From contig NC_052351.1 of assembly GCF_009727055.1 (NCBI RefSeq), positions 52,636,430-52,700,429 of the forward strand: DNA of 64,000 nt, written 5' to 3'. This DNA is from Benincasa hispida (taxonomy: Eukaryota > Streptophyta > Magnoliopsida > Cucurbitales > Cucurbitaceae). Positions 47,282 to 61,728 of the stretch are shown here, one piece after another. The notes under the pieces were generated by a model, which saw only the letters and a list, made by a program, of their open reading frames with translations, searched no databases and was not told where the DNA came from. Made by a program: the position numbers and the translations under genes. Position 1 is the stretch's first letter, and each line of letters begins with the position of its first letter.

Positions 47282-47869
47282 CCCTGCATGCAAGTGACAT
47301 ACTCCTTGGTAGGCCTTAGCAATATTATAGAAAGGTTATCTATGATGGTTTTTTTAACCATTACACTCTCACGCACAATGGTAGAAAATTTTTATGTGTA
47401 CTCTATCTCCCCGAAGAAGTGCATATTGATCAAGAGAAGTTAGAAAAAAAGAAAAGAAGAGGTTGTAGCAAAAGCAAAAGAAAAAAGGAAAAGAAAAAGA
47501 GAGCTTGAGAGAAAATGAGCGATTGAGAGAAAAGCGAGATCATAGTGTGACCTAGAGAGAAAAAAAGAGAGAAAACTAGCAAGTTGGAGTGCTAAATCTT
47601 GTGAGGTAAGGAAAGCTATATTCTCAAAAAGAGGCATACTTATGGTTACGTTTGAAGAATCTTGTTTGCTAACTGAGGACCTTGACTCCTCTTTGCCTAG
47701 TATTTTTGTATCTCTTTTGTAAAAATTCAAGGAAGTCTTTCCCGAGGAGTTACCTTAGAAGCTTTCACCTTTAAGGGGCATGCTACATAAGATGACTTTA
47801 TTCTAGGTCCCCAAATTCCAAAAGGACCAGCCTACCTAACCAATCCACAAGAGGCCAAAAAGATTCAGA

Positions 47870-48860
47870 AGTAAGTAGATGAGTTGCTTGCTCACAGATA
47901 TGTACGTGAAAGTTTAAGTCCTTGTAGTGTTCTAGTCTTACTTGTACCTAAGAAAGATGGATCTTGGAGAATGTGTGTTGATTGTAGGGCTGTTGATAAA
48001 ATTACAATTAAATATAGACATCATATCCCTAGGTTGGATAACATGTTAGATGAATTGTATGGTTATAGATTGTTTACAAAACAGACTTAAAATCTGAATA
48101 TCAACAAATTAGAATGAATTTTGGAGTTGAATGGAAAACTGCTTTTAAAACTAGGCATGGTTTATATGAATGGTTAATTATGCCTTTTGGCTTAACTAAT
48201 GTACCTAGTAATTTTATGAGACTTATGAACCATGTATTGCATGAATTTTTAGAAGAGTTTGTAGTGGTTTATTTTGATGGCATCCTAATATACTCTAAGA
48301 CACTAGAGGATTATGTGATGCATGTTAGGTGTGTTTTGATTGCAATTAAAAAGGAAAAGCTTTATTCTAATCTTAGAAAGTGTTGTTTTTTCATGGAAAA
48401 AGTAAGCTTTATAGGTTTTGTAGTTTCTAAACATGGAATGGAAGTTAATTCTTATAAAGTTAAAGCAATTAGGGAGTGACCTACACCTAAAATGCTAGTG
48501 AAATTAGGAGTTTTCATCAGCTAGCTAGTTTTTATAGGAGGTTCATAGAGATCTTAGTTCCATACCTACACCACTTAATGAACTTATTAACGAAAATGTA
48601 AAGTTTGAGTGGGGACAAGCACAAGAACACGCTTTGAACGATTTGAAAGATAAGTTATGTAATATGCATTTACTTGCCTTGCCTAATTTTGAGCTAACAT
48701 TTGAAATTGAGTGTGATGCCAATTGAATAAGAATTGAGGTTGTTTTAATGCAAGATCAAAGACCATTGATGTACTTCAGTGAGAAGTTAAATAGAGTTGT
48801 CTTGAAATATTCTACATAAGGAGCTTCATGCCTTAATGAGAGGACTACAAACGTGGCAAT
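47870..48860 (+). pseudogene. Reverse transcriptase and RNase H remnant, gypsy copy 3
   Basis: The palm is largely open: [20 protein letters not shown] (about 47940-48000), [20 protein letters not shown] and [13 protein letters not shown] with YFDG instead of YxDD (GGC 48279-48281). TAA at 47872-47874 and TGA at 48477-48479 match the other copies. The RNase H DAS motif runs into a stop at about 48724, as in copy 1. Confidence 0.85.
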
Positions 48861-48873
48861 AATACTTGTGGCC

Positions 48874-49660
48874 TGTTATTACAGATAGATGAAAACAACT
48901 TCAAGGTTGTTAAAAATCAGTTACATACAAGCTGCCTTTATATACATTTTGTAACTACATGTAAAGTAAGAGAGTCGAAAAATACAGTGTTCAAGAAAGG
49001 TGATTAAAACTTATCTTGTATCAATCTTGTAACTCCCCTAATAAAAATCCCATCAGCTTATCCGTGGACGTAGGCTATCCTTGGCCGAACCACGTAAATC
49101 ATTGCGTTCATCTTCTTCCTTGATCTTCTTTGTTCTATCGTATGCCATTTTGCCATCGATCGTGTATCGTTTTTCCATCGATCGTTTACCTCAGCACCTC
49201 TATCGTGTAGACCATCGTCGACTTCGAACCCCATTGTCTAGACGATCTTTAGTAAAGCCTTCATCGTCTAGACAACTCTTCCCTTATCGTCTAGATGACT
49301 CCTTGCTTTACATCCAATCGGCTAGACGACAACAGCCTCATCGTCCAGGCGATTTCCGGCAGCCTCTCCCTCAGGTTCTCTCCTTCTTTTCTCTTGGTTT
49401 TCTCTGCAACAAAGAAAAGAAAGGAATAGTCATTTGAATTCTTCAAATCTTCAGAAGTGCTTATCTCTAATCCGTCAAAGTGTAGGGTGAAGATTTTCAT
49501 CACACGGATTGTGCTTTCAGCATACTGGTTTGTGTTTGTGTTTTCACAAAGGTTGTATCCGGTATTTAATATAGGGCCTAGAATCTTTAAGCCCAAAAGA
49601 TAATTTTTAGCTTTAATAGTGCGGTGAGTTCTCAGCCCATTTTGCATATCAAGCCCAACA
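48874..49660 (+). mobile_element. Solo LTR with perfect 5-bp target duplication in copy 3
   Basis: It runs from TGTTATTACAG to CCCAACA, flanked by TGGCC on both sides (48869-48873, 49661-49665). The gypsy RNase H sequence is continuous when it is removed. It contains GAACCACGTAAATC, which I associate with copia LTRs, and a run of CGTCTAGACGAT-like words (49140-49370). Confidence 0.8.
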
Positions 49661-49802
49661 TGGCCAAAGGATTTTATTGTTTATACTGACCACCAATGTT
49701 TACAACACTGGAAATGCCAACAAAAACTTAATTGAAAACATGCAAAATGGTTGGAGTTTATTGAAACTTTTCCTTATGTGACACGATATAAGAAAGGTAA
49801 GG

Positions 49803-51514
49803 ACTATGTGGTTTATCCATGTATAACTCTTATAAATGGACTTAACCTACGATGTCTAGGTGATAAACCCTTTTATTACCTCACATCGCTCATGGATACT
49901 CATAAAACTGGTTACCAACGCTCAATTATTCGGCTATAATCCCTAGGTAGGAGGTGTTCTGTAGACTGTCAACTTAAATACCCCCAGCCTTCGACAAGAT
50001 TATATACCGGTTGAGTTTGCAACCCTAGTTTTACAATTTTAACGACCTATTTTAACTAATTATAACAAGTGGTTAACCTACGTGAGCATGCAGCTGTTCT
50101 TCGTTATGGATTTTAAATGTCTAACCCAATTTTATAACAATTTATAAAACTTTAGACATGCTAAACATCCCCAACATACATGCATTCAATATCTAATATC
50201 ACACTTATATTAAATACAAGAAACCCTGACATGCATACTATATATTATAACAAATTATAACATATTTTCAATGCATATTACATGCTTCCTATGGTGGGAT
50301 ATTAAATCTAAATGGCATACTATATGCACATACAAGATTTATTTCATTATAACATACATCCAATGCATAAATAATTAAACACGTACTGATATGGTTTTAG
50401 TTTTGGCCAAAAACAAGCAACCAAAAGCCTAACTATTACAAAAACAGCTTGAACACCGCTCGAACTGCTCTAAAACCACTTAAACCAGACCCAAACCATT
50501 TGAACCGTACCAGCAGATATTGAACCGAACCAACCACAAACCATTTGAAGCTGAACTGGACCAAACCTCAAGAGAACCGGTCGAACCGGCTTCTTTTGCT
50601 CTCGCTTAAAATCTCCCTAAGTCAGATTTTAGCATTAACGACCATCGTCATACAATTGGCTTGATCGTTTAGCAACCAACGCCTATCATTTAACAAAGCT
50701 ACACGATCGTATAGTGTTCGCCTTCAATTGTATAGTGTCATCGTCTAGCGCCGAAGGATGCTACATGATCGCTTAGTGTCAAACACTATCGCATAGTTCT
50801 ATTGTTTACCACCGCGTCTTGATCGTTTAGCGCGCGCCCGAGGTAAGCGATTGCCTAGTGCTATCGCATAGCAATCAACGCATCGCTCAGCTGCCGCTCA
50901 TAAGTAAACGATCGTGTAAGTGATCGCTCAGCGGTATAGCATAGCACTTCGACGCTTCGCTTAGCTCCCGATCAAAATGTAAACAATCGTGTAAGCAATC
51001 GCTTAGCACCATCGCATAGCTCTTCGCCTCATCGTTTAGTTCCTACCTGAAGCTACACAATCGTGTAGTGCCATCGCATAGCAAAACAACACATCGCTTA
51101 ACTCCAGAGGTAGACGATCATCTAGTGCACAACACCTAAACGATTAACGCCCGAAGCTACACGATCGTTTAGATTTTCCTTCATATCGTCTTACATATGA
51201 AGCTAAACTATCGTTTAGCTACTGAAGCTCAACATCGATATGAACAGAGGCTGATCGTCTGGAATCTGCAACTCGGCCCCTTCGCTTATTTCTTTGAATT
51301 ACATCTTAATTTCAATTCTAATGACTCCAAATAAATTACAGACTCTTGGGAAGACATTAAAGCTCATCAAGCAAGAGCCAATTAAAAATTTAAACGGAAA
51401 TCAAAGAGAAATTAAAGGCCAAAACTCATAAAACCATATCATTACAGCAGTTTCATATTTTCATACAAAACACCCACCAAACCAGAATTAATCTGAACTA
51501 AATGCTTATAAGAT
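49803..51514 (-). mobile_element. Internal sequence of element X, truncated
   Basis: It lies downstream (minus strand) of a primer binding site and a family X LTR. No coding domain is visible. It contains an AT-rich half (50100-50400) and a region (50590-51270) full of CGATCGTTTAGC-like words. It joins directly to gypsy copy 3 at about 49802 without a second LTR, so the element is cut off or rearranged. Its large noncoding interior suggests a non-autonomous element. Confidence 0.6.
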
Positions 51515-51526
51515 GCTCTGATACCA
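51515..51526 (-). other. Primer binding site of element X
   Basis: On the minus strand TGGTATCAGAGC follows the LTR end CCAACA after two bases, complementary to initiator tRNA-Met. It fixes the orientation of X. Confidence 0.85.
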
Positions 51527-51528
51527 AT

Positions 51529-53019
51529 TGTTGGATCTACACCAGCACACAGTGGAAGGGAACAGAATCCATAAGCATTCTAATTCATTAATTTTAGTTG
51601 AAAAGAAGCATGCTAAAAACAGAGTATAATGGGTTTCATGAACATATCTTGGCCGAACCAACGAAATCTCCATTTTTAGCTACAAAATCCTTCGAATCCT
51701 TGTGTAGACCACCACAAAATCTTCCTTACTATTCTCTTGGTGCTCTAGATTGAGTTGTGGGACTCAAAATAAGCTGGAATCAAAGGGAATATGGAGAAAA
51801 CTCACTAAACAAAATTCATTGAAGAACACCTTCTTCATCCGAATTTTTTAGCAAAAATTCAGTCGGTTCTCTTACCTTTCTTCATTCCAATCTCTTCAAT
51901 ATATTGCAGACTATCATGCAAAGAGATGTGTTGCATGGGATACAGCTTATGCTTCGAGTACAGCAAAGGAGAAGGTGGGTTCCAAGTAAGCTAGTTGAAG
52001 ATGAAAAACCCATTTTTTTTTAAGTTTGTGTAATTTTTTCATTTTTCAAAATCCAAAATTGATTTTAAAATAATATTTTATTTCTAAAATCAAAATTTAT
52101 TAATTTTACAAATTAATTTCAAAAATTAATTTTCTATTAAAATTAATAAATNNNNNATAAATAATTATTTAAACAATTTAAATAATTCTAATTAATTTAA
52201 TATCCAATATTAAATTAATTTTTACACAAATTCATCTTCATATATTGAAATCATATTTAAATATATTTTCTCCAATTCCGTTTGATTCTAATTTGAACAT
52301 TTCAAATTAACTTATCACAGTACTCTAGAGCTAATCCATTTTCGATCTAGTAGGGCGACCTCATGGGCCTACAGATCATGGGCTCCAACAATCTGATATT
52401 AATCGGCTAAACTCATTATACCGATCTAAACCCCATTCGTTAACTAATGGGTCACTCCACTAAAGTTCATAGTTGAACTCACCTCACTGTAGATATATTA
52501 TGTCCTCTCGATATAACCATGATTAGTAAGTTAACCTTTCATAGGTTCTTCGTAATAACGACTGGGTCAAATCTCTGTTTTACCCCCGAAATTACCTTTT
52601 GTTTCTTAAGTCCCACTGATCCCCTAATGAACAATTGTTTTGTGATTCAATCACAAAACTGAGTCCTTCTCATGCCAAATGAGAGGGCGGGATCCCTTGT
52701 TCAAGCCCCAGGATCAGCACTTAAGGGAATAACCTCTCTAGTAGGAGTGAAATCCCTCTTGCACCCTATGTCCCCAGCTATCTATCCAGTCTTACCCCTG
52801 AAATGACAGTCATATTGGGTCGACGTTGTTGAGCCAACTCACCTATGCAAATCTAAGGGCAATCCCAGATAAACAGAAGTTCATAGTTAGCTCAGGATTA
52901 AGGTCAAGTTACCTAGGTCATCGCTTTGAAATAGTCAGTCTTAAACAGTAACAACGTTATAAAGTAAGAGTGACTCATTTCGTGGTCCGATCTTGTACAA
53001 AATCTTTTGCACAAGAACA
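51529..53019 (-). repeat. 5' LTR of element X, part next to the primer site
   Basis: Reverse complement of the same family as 5036-6595 and 8302-8985. It is interrupted at 53019/53020 by element Y and continues at 63948. Five N at 52152-52156 lie in an AT-rich tract. Confidence 0.8.
52152..52156. other. Assembly gap (5 N)
   Basis: Five N in an AT-rich part of the family X LTR. Confidence 1.
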
Positions 53020-55239
<2,220 letters not shown>

Positions 55240-55253
55240 CACCCCCAAATTTA
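55240..55253 (-). other. Polypurine tract of element Y
   Basis: On the minus strand AAATTTGGGGGTG directly precedes the LTR start TGATAACTTG. This G-rich tract, preceded by GAGGACAAGC, is a usual feature of Athila/Tat-type elements. Confidence 0.75.
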
Positions 55254-56434
55254 GATATATGCTTGTCCTCAAGCATATCTTCAACTAAGGAAATTTCGCT
55301 AAATTTCTATCGTCACTTTGCGTCGATTGGTTGCTCCGAATGCTTCACATCTACAACATTACTTAACAACGCAATTTCCTTCTATCCTTTAATAATTCAT
55401 CAACATGCTCTACTTTATTCTTTTATACAACAAACCTCTACTAAAAAATTCCCTTCTTGTTTTAAAAAGAATGTTTACCTCTTCTTGCAAAAACAACTAG
55501 GCGCGTCTTTATGCGGTGGTCTGGTTTGCGTCATTTTATTAGAGACTGTTGATCATGGTTATACCCTTCGTTTTGGCTTGCTCCCACGGGTGTCATGCGA
55601 GCATCCAACTATGGTTGTGTTTAACTTCAACTCTTGATTTTCAGCTAAGTTTTACTTTTGCTGGTAAGAGGAGTTGTCTCTTATATTCTTATTTTCTCTC
55701 TTTTTTTCCTTTTTTCTTTTCATATTGTGTCGATCTTGGAAACCCACCTTCGTTTTGGCTTGCTCCCACAGGTGTCATGAGAGCATCCAACTACGAGTAG
55801 GCTCCTTTTATGACTTAACTCTTATCAGGTTGGGATTTTCCCTTGTGATAACATTGGAATTTGTATGAAATTTTTTTCCTTCTTTTTTTTTTAATAATGA
55901 ATGCATTTTCCTAATGATGATCGCATCTACTCAGACCTTCCCCATCCCCAAATTTAGAGATGTGCAGGGTCCTCATTACGTTTTTTTGGACAGAAAAGAC
56001 AAAACATTTAGTCAAAATTTTGAAAAGAAGGTTTGAGCAAAGTCTTGAAATAGAAAAAGTAAAGTAGTGTTATTGCTATGAATTATCTAAGTGTTAGTTA
56101 GAAAGTGCAAAGTGTAAGAAATTTTGCTAAGGCTATGCATACTACTCATCATGGCAGCACAACTAATAACGCAAAATAAAAGACAAAGAACATCGCAATA
56201 ATTGACAAAGGATGATAAGTAAAGAGGCTAGCGCATAATGAAAGAATAGTTACTCAGTTGTATTAAAATTAACCAAGTATACAAAGAATTAAAATTATTG
56301 CAACACAAAATTTAAGCATGTACAAAAAAATCAAGGTATAGCTTCTATACATAAGAATAATGAATGAAATAAAATAAAAGAATGGTCGCAACGAAAAATT
56401 GCAGATTTATTGAGAAGGTGGCACACCCCCAAAT

Positions 56435-59168
56435 TTAGAGTTGCGGTAGGGGCTCAAGAGGAGGATTTTGCGGAGGAACTCGAGGAGCTTCTTCAAAATG
56501 CAGAGGTTTCTGTAAATGCGGAAGCACCATGGATCCATGTAAATATGCCGTCAAAAAGTTAAAATACTCATGGTTGTGTTCCGCCATTTGTCTCTGGTTC
56601 AGATGGATCGTAAAGATATTGCGTTGAATATTGATCAGCACCTGCCATGTCATCACAACACTGCGTTGCAACTCTGCGTGGCTCTCTTGTAACTCCGTTA
56701 TTCGTTGGCAAAAGAATTCTTGTTGATGAGAGAGAAGAGAATGCATCTCTGCTAAGTCAGCAGCTAGGGTTGCAGTGATGGGCTGCGCCTGCGATGTTTC
56801 ACCATCAACGTTTTGAGGTTGAGCAGAAGTTCCTTCACCTAAATCGTGTGGGTCGTCAACATGCAGAGATGGAGAAGGAAAATGCGGTGGAGATGGAAGA
56901 GAGGAAGATGCTGCTGGAAATGTGTTGGGTGAATCGGAAGCAAGAAGAAGATTTGTAAAGTGTTCAGGGAGTAGGGAAAGGGGTTCAGTAGGTGGGCTTG
57001 GAGGGTGAATAATCAAAAGTAAGAGGTCCAAAGGTATTTGGTCTTGCATTGATTGCTCTTGGACTTTTTCCTTGCCTTTGTTATCTTTGCGCTGCTTCTT
57101 GGGTTTTGGCTGCTGCGACGTATTCAAATCGATAATGGGTCGTTTAAGTGGAAGCTCGGGGCAGTGAGGGGAGTCTTTGAGAAGCATTCTCAAGATCTTT
57201 GTGTTGATGAGAACATGGACTTTTGGCATTGGCTCTTCTTCAATACCGACACATATTGAGAGGCATAAGCTCGAAACTGTCTAAGGAAAGAAATACTGGC
57301 CTCTCACACGCCCCATAAAACCTCGAATTTGCTTTGCGATCAATTGGCCCACGTTGATCAGAATACCACGCGCAATGCAGTATGCGACCATTACTCGATC
57401 CCGTGAAACTATTTTGTCATGAGATGTAGGGATGATTTGCCTCTTCACCAAGTAGACCCAAAGGCGCGCTTCCGGAAGCAGTTTGTTGGATGCAAGGGTT
57501 TTAATGCCTTTTAAAGATACTGACCACTGAGTGCCCGATTGCATTAATGTTCTCAGCGTATCTTCCATTTGTTTTTCTTCAGGATCATCAATAATTTTGT
57601 TGCCCGGTGCATCCGGGATGTCCTTCATTTGATATAACTCATTGATGTCTCTTGCGCTGAATGGCACTGTCTCCCCTTTCATGATCACCGCATCTTTGGT
57701 GCCATGAAGTCGTCCATTGTAGAAAGCTCTCACTACCATTGGAATTCTGATGGATGGGCACTGACAGAATGTTTCCCACCCATGCTTCAACACAACACTT
57801 GTAATTAAATCCGGTAGTGGCGTTGGCGTAGGTAAGGACCCCATTTCCATCATCATGTCATCATTCTCCTTCTTCTTTGATAGGCGTCCTTTGGTCAACG
57901 CAGGCTCACTGCTTTCAACTTTTGTTTTGCCCTTAACTTTTGCCAACGCAAGGCGGGATCTTTGTCTTTGTTTTCATTCCCGTTCCTTGTGCTGTTCTTC
58001 CCTTTCTCACTCCGCAATTTCTTTTCTTTTTTCTCTCTTCTGCGTTGCACATTTTCTTTGCGCCTTTTCTCCTTCTCTTCCCTCTTATTATTTTCTTCCT
58101 TTTCTTCTCCTCTTATTTATCTTTCAAACTGCTCTGAGGCCAACAATATGCATTATTCATCCTCGGCCCTTTTTCTTTCTTCTTCTGCCGAAATTGCGTT
58201 GTTACGGCATACTTCTTCATCGTGTAGTTTTCTTCTCAGATTTCCTTTTACGATGATTTGTTGCGCTCGTAACATATTTTCTTGTTTTTCCTCTTCCTCT
58301 CTCTTTTACTTTCCTTCTCTTCCACTACACTTTGTAAAAATTGTGGGTTGCTTGTTGACCCTTGCAGCGCATTCTCCTTGCGACGCCGCATTAGAGGAGT
58401 GATGTCTAGATCCTCTTGGTCTGCAGTCCCAATCATTCTTATATGCGTTGATGCCTCGTGAGGTTGTGCTAATTCTCTTCGTTACGTTGACACCCTCTCA
58501 TCCACCCTTACGGTGGTGGATTCTCCGTCGACCTCCGAGCTTTCAGCCCTCTTTCTTTTTTCTTCCTTCTTCAGGCGCTTCTCTTCTCGCCTGCATTCCC
58601 TCTTCTCACTTGATTTCTTTTCTTTCTTTTTCTTCCTTGGCTAGGCTTCTTCATCTTCTCCTACCCACTTCTCCTTGTTTTTCCTTTTCTTCTTCCCTTC
58701 AGCTATTTCAGGCTGCTACTCCGCTTCCACCCTCTCCAAAGCAACCCTGGTGGGTCCCTCATAGGTTTCCTTAGGATCTGAAACGGCCAGGACGCTTCTT
58801 CGAGAAGCTTCTTCCATCTCTTCCTACAAAGGTAAGGGCTGATTAACAACTCCAGCTTTGGGTAGCCCTCTCTCCTTCTCTATATTGCTCAGGATACTCC
58901 CAAACACTTCTCTGTCGTCTCTTCTCTTCTTCTCACTTTCGGATGACAGTGTTGGGAGTGGGGCACTCTCTATGCTCGACCCCTCTCGGATTTGGAGTGG
59001 TTTGGCTACTAAAGGTTTTCGCCGAGGTTTTCCGACGATTATTGGGATGGGTTTCGGCTGGGCGGCGAGGCGGCGATTTGCTGCGACGAATGCCGCGTCC
59101 CTTGCAGTGACTTGGGATGGAGAAGGTGATGAAGGTGAAGAAGATGAATGAGAGGATTGCTCGGCCAT
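56435..59168 (-). pseudogene. Additional frame of element Y (putative plant transposon protein type)
   Basis: The N-terminal piece (59168-58824) starts MAEQSSHSSSSPSSPSPSQV and has a basic VAANRRLAAQPKP segment. A Lys/Glu-rich, broken stretch follows (58000-58800). The conserved domain lies at 57946-57284: LKHGWETFCQCP, VVRAFYNGRLHG, ARDINELYQM, ARLWVYLVKRQIIPTSHDK and GILINVGQLI, a pattern I know as the putative plant transposon protein domain of Tat/Athila-type elements. A single TAG (57281-57283) interrupts the frame, which otherwise stays open to 56435 (HEYFNFLTAYLHGSM near the end). The function of this family is unknown. Confidence 0.7.
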
Positions 59169-59987
59169 GGCTTTGGCGAGTGAAAGAGTTGGGAAAGTTC
59201 TTAGGACTTAGGAAGAAATTTCGAAGGTTTGGGTATGCAGAGGATTCGCTTAGGGTTTTCTTTTTCACAAAAGATTCAAATAGACGTCCTCAGATGGAAG
59301 ATGAAGGAATTTATAGGTTGGGCCTTGATGGGCCCAACACAAATTCTGTGTGGCAGGCTTCGAGGTACACAAAAAGCCTGCCTGCCGCGCTCCTCTCATT
59401 TATGAATTAGCAGAGAAGTACGTCCTTTCATCTGCTAAGTCATCATTTCCTTGGAAGCCTAAACGATTGGACTACTCTCTTTGCAAAAAGAATTTATCTT
59501 TTGTGTTTTATTTTCACGGGCGCAAGGTTAAAGATTAACGAAATGCATCCATTAACGCAAATGCATATTTGCAAAGGACGGGCAACAACGCATTCATTGG
59601 CGCAACACACCCCTCAACTCAGAGCATTTCTGGAGGATGGGCACATGGTATTTCTACTAGCGCAACACTACCTCGACATAGTGCATTTTCGCTAAGGACG
59701 GGCGCAGAATACATGCGCGTGCAACACACCCCTCAACGCAATGCATTTGTGTAAGATGGACGCAAAGTGTATCTTGTCAGCAAAAGATGCACCCATCTTC
59801 GCAATACATACCAATTTTTATTTTTCTTTTTAATTCATCAACAACGCAAGATGCTAGGACTTTGCGGTATTCAGTTTCTTTTTATTCAATCATTCACAGA
59901 GATTTAAAACAATACAACTAATGCAGAAAAGTAAGGAAATTGAACAAAGCATGGAAATAATGCAATTGAACTAAATTGAAAGTAAAT

Positions 59988-61610
59988 TCATAAAGCAGTA
60001 AAGGCCATTTTAATACCGCGATAAAAAAAACAGTAAAAGAAAGCTGTAAATAAAGCATTTAAACATAGATGTAGGGATGTTGATTGAAAGAAGTTTTTCA
60101 GAGTTACCGCAATAGCATCCCCGTAAGCGGTCAAGCTTGCCTGCACAATGTCATCAAGGACATTGTGCCTTCCCATGGATCCCGGGGCTTCTAAATTACT
60201 TAGCAGCGTGTTCGGTGTTCTGCTGCGAAGCTCATCTGCCAATTGCCCGACTTGGATCTCCAAGTTCCTTATTGAAGACGTCTGCGACTGCATGACTACG
60301 TCATTTTTCTCAATATACTATTTTTGTAGGGACTCCAATGATGACAAATTCACAGAGGTGTTCGATGAGGACCGTTGGTTATGTGGTTGCCTTTGATGAC
60401 TCGGATCCTGATTCTAGTGAAAAGATGGAGGATTTTCTCGATTCCCATAATTGTTGTTCTGATGGTTACTCTGGCCCCATTGGTTGTGATTCCCTCCCCA
60501 CCGAAGTTAGGTTGATTCCGCCAACCTGGATTGTAAGTGTTGCTGTAAGGGTTGCTCTGGATAGCAAACACTGACCCACTCCGCATTGGATGCAACTTAT
60601 TGCGGCCACTAGTGCCAGCGCATTGGGTTGCGCTATACTTTGAGAGAGGGCACCTTGATTAATTGTTGTCGTTTGAAGGAGAGAGGTCATCGCGGCCATT
60701 TGTGCGGCCAAGGTTGTCATTGTTTCCACTGGTACAATGGCATTGTCATTTCGTCTTCTCTCGAGGCCTCTTCCCTCATACCCGTCATCCACCCAATCAT
60801 TCGTGTTTCGTGAAATGTGATCGAAGATGACCTTGGCTTCCGTGTAGGTCTTCCCATGAATCCTCCCACTGCAGAGGCGTCAGCAAAGGCTTGCGTTGAT
60901 TGATTCAGGCCGTTATAAAAAGTTTCCATTAGACTGCAATCGGGAATCCCGATATGCGGACAATTTTTCACCAACCTTTTGAAATGCACCCAAGTAGTGC
61001 TTAGAATCTCATTATCCATCTGCTCGAAATTCAGCACATTCTTTCGTCTCCTTGCATTGGCTACTGAAGGGAAGAATTTCTTCATGAACCGTTCCACCAA
61101 CTTGTCCCATGACGTGATTTCATTTGGCTCTAATGAATGAGCCCACCTCTTTGCCTCATCCCTCACTGTGTATGGGAAGAGGTAAAGTCTAATTCCTTCA
61201 GGGGTGACGCCAAGGATAGAGAAAGTGTTGCACATCTCCACAAAGCTGGTCAGATGGGCGTGCGGGTCTTCATCTTGTAGACGTCCAAATTGCCCCGCAT
61301 TCTGTATCATCTGGAGCATGATCAGCTTTATTTCAAAGCGTACGTTCTCCTCAACCATTGGTCGTGAAATTCCAGGCGAGAAGTCGTAAAGATTCGGCGC
61401 CGCATAGTTTCTCATGGGGATATTGCGGTCAACAGCAAGAAAAACAGGATCTTACGCTGGCCGATTCGCCCCCTGATTTCCTTCGAGCCTCTCATTGTTG
61501 TTTGCCATGTTTGCTCTTCTTCGCTTGACTCTGTTCTGGCGTGCCCTCGCACGAAAAGTACGCTCGATCTCTGGGTCAGCTTCAAATTCTGGATCGGTTC
61601 CAGTACTCAT
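59988..61610 (-). pseudogene. gag of element Y
   Basis: ATG at 61608-61610 opens MSTGTDPEFEADPEIERTFR, interrupted by TAA at 61452-61454. The gag core follows (IQNAGQFGRLQDEDPHAHLT, LFPYTVRDEAKRWAHSLEPN, FMKKFFPSVANARRRKNV, FYNGLNQSTQAFADASAVGG), typical of Athila/Tat capsid. After frame changes come YNPGWRNQPNFGG and SIRNLEIQVGQLADELRSRT near 60300-60230, the C-terminal gag signature. Protease and pol do not follow. Confidence 0.85.
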
Positions 61611-61708
61611 AAACCGTCAGCCTACACTTTGCGATAAAGAGACAGTACAGCAGAGATCTGTCCTGTAAAATAACACAAAAGTATTCAACACTAATCGTTA
61701 CCAATCAT

Positions 61709-61722
61709 CGGCAACGGCGCCA
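61709..61722 (-). other. Primer binding site of element Y, tRNA-Asp type
   Basis: On the minus strand TGGCGCCGTTGCCG lies six bases after the LTR end TCATCA. It is complementary to the 3' end of plant tRNA-Asp, the primer used by Athila-type elements. Confidence 0.75.
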
Positions 61723-61728
61723 TAAACT

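Larger units (their letters stand above)
43346..49802 (+). mobile_element. Degraded Ty3/gypsy LTR retrotransposon, copy 3
   Basis: It has a 5' LTR (43346-44730) interrupted by a copia gag piece, a perfect primer binding site, gag lacking its N-terminal part, zinc knuckle, protease-like, RT and RNase H segments. Two more insertions follow (46782-47281 and the solo LTR 48874-49660). It ends abruptly at about 49802, where family X internal sequence begins, so integrase and 3' LTR are absent. It shares more derived lesions with copy 1 than with copy 2. Confidence 0.9.

Noticed and set aside
49081..49437. 118-aa Ser/Arg-rich plus-strand frame
   Set aside because: It is contained in a solo LTR and built from CGTCTAGA-type words.
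57855..58774. Several overlapping plus-strand frames rich in Ser, Phe and Leu
   Set aside because: They are antisense to the Lys/Glu-rich part of the extra frame of element Y and follow its composition.
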